Position numbers and translations under genes: made by a program
DNA from: CAIWHR01 sp040006895
GTDB lineage: Bacteria; Pseudomonadota; Gammaproteobacteria; Burkholderiales; Casimicrobiaceae
NCBI GenBank assembly: GCA_040006895.1
Contig: JBDTWB010000102.1
Location: forward strand, 1 to 13,872
Length of the DNA stretch: 13,872 nucleotides
Direction: 5' to 3'
Shown here: positions 10,359-13,872 of the stretch, piece after piece
How the letters are laid out: each line of letters opens with the position of its first letter
Numbering within the stretch: position 1 is the stretch's first letter
Notes under the pieces: generated by a model
The model's input: the letters and a program-made list of their open reading frames with translations, nothing else
Database searches by the model: none
Told to the model about the DNA's origin: nothing

Positions 10359-10416
10359 CCACCCGCGCCGCCCGGCCGCGGCGCCTCGTCGCGCGTCTCA
10401 CCGCGTGGAGGACGGG

Positions 10417-10473
10417 GTGCAGCGGGCGGAAGAGCGGGGCGGCGTCTGCGGCCGACGCCAGGCGCCGCTGCAC
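10417..10473 (+). repeat. Nested hairpin upstream of nudC
   Basis: GTGCAGCGG (10417-10425) and CCGCTGCAC (10465-10473) form a perfect 9-bp outer stem. Inside it GGCGTC (10441-10446) and GACGCC (10454-10459) form a second 6-bp stem. The element ends 38 nt before the nudC start, in the 191-nt glgX-nudC gap, which otherwise holds no gene. It could be a leader structure of nudC or a 3' structure of glgX. Confidence 0.35.
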
Positions 10474-10511
10474 GATGCCCGCCATCGGCGCGCGCGTGTA
10501 GCATTGCCCGC

Positions 10512-11381
10512 ATGTATACCCCGCCCGGATTCTCCCCCGCCCACGTCATGCCGGAATCGCTCGCCGACGACGCGTACGTATTTGCCTTCAGCGGCGGGCA
10601 ATTGCTGGTGTGCGGCACGCCGGCGGATGACCTGCAGTCGCCCTGCATTCCGCGCCGGCACGAGCTCGCCCGGCGTGGCCTTTGCGGCACCACGCACTAT
10701 CTCGGGGTGTACGACGGCGTGGGCTGCGTGGCGCTGAATCTCGACATCGGCAAGGTGGCTCCAGCTCCCGCCCTGTCCCTCGATCCGGGCTGGCGCCTGA
10801 GCGGCCTGCGCCCGCTCTTCTTCCGGATGCCGGAGGCACTCGTCGCCATCGCCGGGCGCGCGTTCCAGATCGTCGAATGGGATCGCACCCACAGGTTCTG
10901 CGGGCAGTGCGGCACCGCGACCGTCGACCGCGCCGGTGAGCGTGCCCGCGAGTGTCCGCGGTGCGGCCACACGGCGTATCCCCGCGTATCGCCGGCGATG
11001 ATGGTGCTGGTCACGCGCGGGCGCGACATGCTGCTCGCCCGCGCCAACCGCTTCCCGGCCGGCATGTTCAGTGCGCTCGCCGGATTCGTCGAGCCCGGCG
11101 AGACCATCGAGGATTGCATTCATCGCGAGATCCGGGAGGAAGTCGGGATCGAGGTCGGCCCGCCCGTCTACTTCGGCAGCCAATCCTGGTCCTTCCCGCA
11201 TTCGCTGATGATCGCCTTCACCGCCGAGTACGCCGGCGGCGCGTTGCGCCCGGACGAGCACGAGATTGCGGAAGCCCACTTTTTCACGCCCGAGGCGATG
11301 CCCGATCTGCCGCCATCGTTGTCGATCGCGCGCCGGCTGATCGATACCACGGCCGCGCGACTGCGCAGCCTGCCGGGGTGA
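10512..11381 (+). CDS. nudC: NAD(+) diphosphatase NudC (NADH pyrophosphatase / NAD decapping)
   Basis: This Nudix hydrolase splits NAD(H) into NMN(H) and AMP and, as known for E. coli NudC, removes NAD caps from RNA 5' ends. In the 289-aa protein a zinc ribbon is formed by Cys130, Cys133, Cys148 and Cys151 (CGQC and CPRC). It is followed by the Nudix domain with a full box G-x5-E-x7-REIREEVGI (about residues 190-212). The NudC-specific motif after the box reads SQSWSFPHS (about 223-231), where the family motif is SQPWPFPxS, so two prolines are replaced by serine. The N-terminal domain is longer than in E. coli (257 aa). The start ATG 10512 has no clear Shine-Dalgarno site. A TAGCAT hexamer ends 7 nt before it. 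It follows glgX in the same direction after 191 nt. Confidence 0.94.
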   Translation: MYTPPGFSPAHVMPESLADDAYVFAFSGGQLLVCGTPADDLQSPCIPRRHELARRGLCGTTHYLGVYDGVGCVALNLDIGKVAPAPALSLDPGWRLSGLRPLFFRMPEALVAIAGRAFQIVEWDRTHRFCGQCGTATVDRAGERARECPRCGHTAYPRVSPAMMVLVTRGRDMLLARANRFPAGMFSALAGFVEPGETIEDCIHREIREEVGIEVGPPVYFGSQSWSFPHSLMIAFTAEYAGGALRPDEHEIAEAHFFTPEAMPDLPPSLSIARRLIDTTAARLRSLPG

Positions 11382-11382
11382 C

Positions 11383-11439
11383 ACACTGCCGCAATGAAGC
11401 ATGTCCGCGCGGCGGGAGCCATGCATCGCGGTGCAGTGT
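11383..11439 (+). terminator. Compound hairpin directly after nudC
   Basis: ACACTGC-CGC (11383-11392) pairs with GCG-GT-GCAGTGT (11428-11439), giving ten pairs and a 2-nt bulge, starting 2 nt after the nudC stop codon. An inner GCATG/CATGC pair sits in the loop. A further repeat, GGGGTA (11464-11469) with TACCCC (11482-11487), lies downstream. No U-tract follows either. The 251-nt gap up to the next gene holds no other gene that I can support. Confidence 0.3.
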
Positions 11440-11543
11440 CCATCGGGCGGTGTGCGCCCTCCGGGGGTAGCCCACGCGGCGTACCCCTGCCGTGCGGGCC
11501 GCGCGATGAGCCGAAGCAGACGTCATCGTCGCCTCGCACTGCC

Positions 11544-11552
11544 TGCTAGAAT
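11544..11552 (+). promoter_or_regulatory. Extended -10 promoter of the TPR-ppiA-ppiB-lpxH operon
   Basis: TGCTAGAAT is an extended -10 element (TGn followed by TAGAAT, one mismatch to TATAAT). The predicted transcription start is near 11559, leaving a 74-nt leader before the TPR gene. No good -35 is seen, as is common with extended -10 promoters. Confidence 0.5.
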
Positions 11553-11632
11553 CGTTGGCTTCAGGTCGTCCCCTGCCCTCCAGCCCGCCCGGGCGTTTCA
11601 CGGATGACCCGGCCCGGCGAACCCCCTTTTCC

Positions 11633-12229
11633 ATGCGTGCGTCCCGACTCCTGCTTGTCTGCACCCTGGTCCTGACGGTCCTGCGTCCACTCGCGGCGCC
11701 GGCGCAGCAACCTCTGGCGCAGGATCCGCCCGCACCCATCGTCGATCTCACCCCGGAGCAACGCCGCCATTACGACCAGGGCCTCACCGAAGCGCGCAGC
11801 CTCATCGCCGAGGGCCAGTTGGGGCGCGCAACCGCCCGCCTGGACGCACTCATCGCCGCCCGCCCACGCGAGGCGCAGGCGCGCTTTCTCAAGGGCGTCG
11901 TGCAAAGCGAGAGCGGCGAGACCGAAGCCGCCATCGCCACTTTCCGGGCACTGATCGACGACTATCCCGAGATTCCCGAGCCCTACAACAATCTCGCAGT
12001 GCTGTACGGCCGCCGCGGCGAGATCGAAGCGGCGCGCACCGCGCTCCTGACCGCCATCAAGACGGCGCCCGATTGGGCGGTTCCCTACGAGAACCTCGGC
12101 GACGTTTATGCCCGGCTCGCGGTCGAACAGTACGAGCGCGCGCAAACGCTCGATCGCGCCAACAAGACCGCCCCGGCCAAGTTGAAGCTGGCGCGGGACC
12201 TGCTCGCCGCCGGCGCAACGCGGCCTTGA
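11633..12229 (+). CDS. Secreted tetratricopeptide-repeat protein of unknown specific role
   Basis: This 198-aa protein has a Sec signal peptide (basic start MRASR, hydrophobic stretch about residues 6-17, probable cleavage near residue 25 after APA). Tandem TPR-like helix pairs follow from about residue 45 to 165, most clearly around ARFLKGVVQSESGETEAAIA, PEPYNNLAVLYGRRGEIEAA and AVPYENLGDVYARLAVEQY. TPR units usually hold protein partners, so a periplasmic scaffold is expected; the partner is unknown. There is no lipobox: the residue before Cys10 is valine. It is the first gene of a probable operon with two cyclophilins and lpxH, which hints at a role in envelope protein folding or assembly, but this is only context. 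ATG 11633 is chosen because it starts the signal peptide. Confidence 0.85.
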   Translation: MRASRLLLVCTLVLTVLRPLAAPAQQPLAQDPPAPIVDLTPEQRRHYDQGLTEARSLIAEGQLGRATARLDALIAARPREAQARFLKGVVQSESGETEAAIATFRALIDDYPEIPEPYNNLAVLYGRRGEIEAARTALLTAIKTAPDWAVPYENLGDVYARLAVEQYERAQTLDRANKTAPAKLKLARDLLAAGATRP

Positions 12230-12265
12230 AGCAAACCCTCGGCCCGACCTTCCCTTCCTCGATGC

Positions 12266-12270
12266 AGGAG
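12266..12270 (+). promoter_or_regulatory. Ribosome-binding site of the periplasmic cyclophilin gene
   Basis: AGGAG lies 6 nt before ATG 12277. It decides against the in-frame ATG at 12262, which has no such site and would add five residues before the signal peptide. Confidence 0.75.
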
Positions 12271-12276
12271 TATTCG

Positions 12277-12888
12277 ATGTTCCATCGGCTTCGTTCCTTG
12301 TTCCTGGCCGGCGCGATCGCGTCGCTCGCAGCCGTCGCGTTTACGGCCCTCCCCGCGGCCGCTGCCAAGCCCATCGTCGAGTTCGACACCACCGCCGGCA
12401 AGGTCGCCGTCGAGCTCGATCCCGAGGCGGCGCCGAAGACCGTGGAGAACTTCCTCGACTACGTGAAGTCCGGCTTCTACGACGGCACCCAGTTCCATCG
12501 GGTCATTCCGGGCTTCATGGTTCAGGGCGGCGGCTTCACCCCCGATTTCAAGCAGAAGCCTACCCGGCCACCAGTGCCCAACGAGGCCGAGCTGTCGAGC
12601 AAAGCTGGCCTCTTGAACACGCCCGGCACGATCGCCATGGCCCGCACCGGCAACCCGCACTCGGCCACGGCCCAGTTCTTCATCAACGTCGGCGACAACA
12701 AGTTCCTGAACTTCCGCTCCCCGGACCCGCAGGGCTTCGGCTACACCGTGTTCGGCAAGGTGGTCGCCGGCATGGACGTGGTCGAGAAGATCGCCAAGGC
12801 GCCCACCGGTTCAGGTGGTCCGTTCCCCAAGGACGTGCCGGCCGAGAAAGTCATCATCAACAAGGCCGTCGTGCGCGACGCGCAATAA
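12277..12888 (+). CDS. ppiA: Periplasmic peptidyl-prolyl cis-trans isomerase, cyclophilin type
   Basis: This is a cyclophilin that speeds cis-trans isomerisation of proline bonds in exported proteins. The 203-aa precursor starts with a signal peptide (MFHRLRSLFLAG, hydrophobic core, cleavage likely at PAAAA-KP near residue 30). The mature part is a single cyclophilin domain. It has the catalytic segment FHRVIPGFMVQGGG, in which the Arg, Phe and Gln of the active site are kept, then IAMARTGNPHSATAQFFINV and GYTVFGKVVAGMDVV. A short insert with FKQKPTRPPVPNEAEL is as expected for bacterial members. It lies 47 nt after the TPR gene and 9 nt before a second cyclophilin gene with which it is clearly paralogous, so the pair gives one periplasmic and one cytosolic form. 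Confidence 0.94.
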   Translation: MFHRLRSLFLAGAIASLAAVAFTALPAAAAKPIVEFDTTAGKVAVELDPEAAPKTVENFLDYVKSGFYDGTQFHRVIPGFMVQGGGFTPDFKQKPTRPPVPNEAELSSKAGLLNTPGTIAMARTGNPHSATAQFFINVGDNKFLNFRSPDPQGFGYTVFGKVVAGMDVVEKIAKAPTGSGGPFPKDVPAEKVIINKAVVRDAQ

Positions 12889-12892
12889 GGAG
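12887..12892 (+). promoter_or_regulatory. Ribosome-binding site of ppiB overlapping the ppiA stop
   Basis: AAGGAG lies 5 nt before the ppiB ATG and shares two bases with the TAA stop of ppiA (12886-12888), so the two cyclophilins are tightly coupled. Confidence 0.8.
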
Positions 12893-12897
12893 CCAGC

Positions 12898-13395
12898 ATG
12901 GTCATCTTGCATACCAACCGCGGCGACATCAGCCTCGAGCTCGATGTCGAGAACGCCCCCAAGACGGTCGAGAACTTCCTGCAATACGTGCGCGACGGTC
13001 ACTACGACAACACGGTCTTCCACCGCGTGATTCCCGGCTTCATGATCCAGGGAGGGGGCATGGAGTCGGGGATGCGCCAGAAGGGCACGCGCGAGGCGGT
13101 CGCCAACGAGGCCGGCAACGGCGTCAAGAACCGCAAGTACACCGTCGCGATGGCGCGAACCTCGGAGCCGCATTCCGCGACCGCCCAATTTTTCATCAAC
13201 ATCGCCGACAACGCGTTCCTCGATTACAAGGGCCCGTCGCCGCAGGGCTGGGGTTACTGCGTGTTCGGCAAGGTCGTCGGCGGCGAGGACGTGGTCGATG
13301 CGATCGCCAAGGTCGAGACCGGCAGCAGCGGCGGCCACCAGGACGTACCGCGCGAGGACGTCGTCATCACCAAGGCCGAAGAAGTCGCCGCATAG
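12898..13395 (+). CDS. ppiB: Cytosolic peptidyl-prolyl cis-trans isomerase, cyclophilin type
   Basis: This 165-aa single-domain cyclophilin has no signal peptide (it starts MVILHTNRGDISLELD), so it is expected in the cytosol. The active-site stretch FHRVIPGFMIQGGG and the core VAMARTSEPHSATAQFFINI are intact. The C-terminal half has WGYCVFGKVVGGEDVV as in E. coli PpiB, and the length equals that protein. The gene starts 9 nt after ppiA with a good ribosome-binding site, and lpxH begins 31 nt after its stop. The close match to the preceding gene over the whole domain marks the pair as paralogues that differ in location. Confidence 0.95.
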   Translation: MVILHTNRGDISLELDVENAPKTVENFLQYVRDGHYDNTVFHRVIPGFMIQGGGMESGMRQKGTREAVANEAGNGVKNRKYTVAMARTSEPHSATAQFFINIADNAFLDYKGPSPQGWGYCVFGKVVGGEDVVDAIAKVETGSSGGHQDVPREDVVITKAEEVAA

Positions 13396-13426
13396 CCGCA
13401 CGCCAGCGGCCGCGGCGCGAACGTTC

Positions 13427-13872
13427 ATGCGGCCGATCCTGTTCCTGTCGGATCTGCATCTCTCGGCCGAGCGCGGCGATCTCGTCGCCGCGTTCCTCGC
13501 CTTCTGCGCGGGACCCGCGCGCGGCGCCGGCGCGGTCTACATCCTCGGTGATCTGTTCGACGCGTGGATCGGCGACGACCAGTTGCGCGAGCCGGTCGCG
13601 GCAGCCGTCGCGGGCGCGCTTCGGGAACTCGCCGCCACGGGCGTGCGCATCGGCATCGTGCGCGGCAACCGCGACTTCCTTCTGGGCGAGCGCTTTGCCC
13701 GGGCCGCGGGTGCGACCCTCTTGCCCGAACAGCTGGTCGTCGATGTACAGGGCGAGCCCACGCTGATCCTGCATGGCGACGAGCTCTGCACCGCCGATCC
13801 GGTATACCAGCGCTATCGCCGCATCATGCGCACGCCCGGGCTGCAACGGCTGCTCCTGGCGCTGCCGTACCC
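13427..13872 (+). CDS. lpxH: UDP-2,3-diacylglucosamine diphosphatase LpxH, 3' end outside the window
   Basis: This peripheral membrane metallophosphoesterase is the fourth enzyme of lipid A synthesis; it cleaves UDP-2,3-diacylglucosamine to lipid X and UMP. About 148 residues are present of roughly 240. The metal motifs seen are Asp9 and His11 in SDLHLS, Asp42 in GDLFDAWIGDD, Asn81 in GNRDFLLG and His116 in HGDELC. The Arg in GNRD, where most metallophosphoesterases have His, is a mark of LpxH. The last metal motif (GHTH) would lie beyond the edge. The start ATG 13427 gives the usual N-terminus with the first motif at residue 9; no clear Shine-Dalgarno site is seen. It is the last visible gene of the TPR-ppiA-ppiB operon, and it implies a Gram-negative outer membrane with lipid A. 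Confidence 0.95.
   Translation, partial: MRPILFLSDLHLSAERGDLVAAFLAFCAGPARGAGAVYILGDLFDAWIGDDQLREPVAAAVAGALRELAATGVRIGIVRGNRDFLLGERFARAAGATLLPEQLVVDVQGEPTLILHGDELCTADPVYQRYRRIMRTPGLQRLLLALPY

Noticed and set aside
10398..11426. Minus-strand open frame of 342 codons opposite nudC
   Set aside because: nudC shows a zinc ribbon and a Nudix box on the plus strand. The minus frame has no motif and a skewed composition.
11401..11607. Small plus-strand frame (68 codons) in the nudC-TPR gap
   Set aside because: It is Arg-rich, has no ribosome-binding site, and runs through the hairpin region and the probable promoter at 11544-11552.

Overview
The window is a GC-rich stretch of bacterial chromosome made almost entirely of conserved housekeeping genes. 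I see no transposase, integrase, phage gene, CRISPR array or plasmid function. The gene set suggests a Gram-negative proteobacterium, most likely a betaproteobacterium. The evidence is an LpxH lipid A enzyme, a periplasmic plus a cytosolic cyclophilin beside LpxH, the prfB-lysS pair, a CsoR/CopA/CopZ copper operon and high GC. The class assignment is inference from gene order, not from a phylogenetic marker.

Layout. Positions 1-216 hold two minus-strand tRNA genes: Pro(TGG), then Arg(TCT), which is cut by the window edge. Positions 460-1095 (-) encode a CDP-alcohol phosphatidyltransferase, probably phosphatidylserine synthase. Positions 1263-4047 (-) are a copper-efflux operon, copA-copZ-csoR. 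It is driven by a near-consensus promoter whose spacer is filled by a CsoR-type operator, so CsoR should control its own operon. Between csoR and pssA lies a compact region (1154-1246) of nested inverted repeats that looks like a structured RNA or a small mobile repeat; it is the least explained part of the window. Positions 4147-5154 (-) encode a low-specificity threonine aldolase. Positions 5300-7945 (-) are prfB-lysS, with the classic programmed +1 frameshift in prfB.

The plus-strand half begins with glgX (8131-10320, glycogen debranching), divergent from prfB, followed by nudC (10512-11381, NAD(H) pyrophosphatase). A probable operon follows: a secreted TPR protein (11633-12229), a periplasmic cyclophilin (12277-12888), a cytosolic cyclophilin (12898-13395), and the start of lpxH (13427 to the window end), which is truncated by the edge.

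I found no clearly new multi-gene system. The points most worth following are the structured csoR-pssA intergenic element, the apparently leaderless copA mRNA with the operator inside its promoter, and several intergenic hairpins that lack U-tracts.
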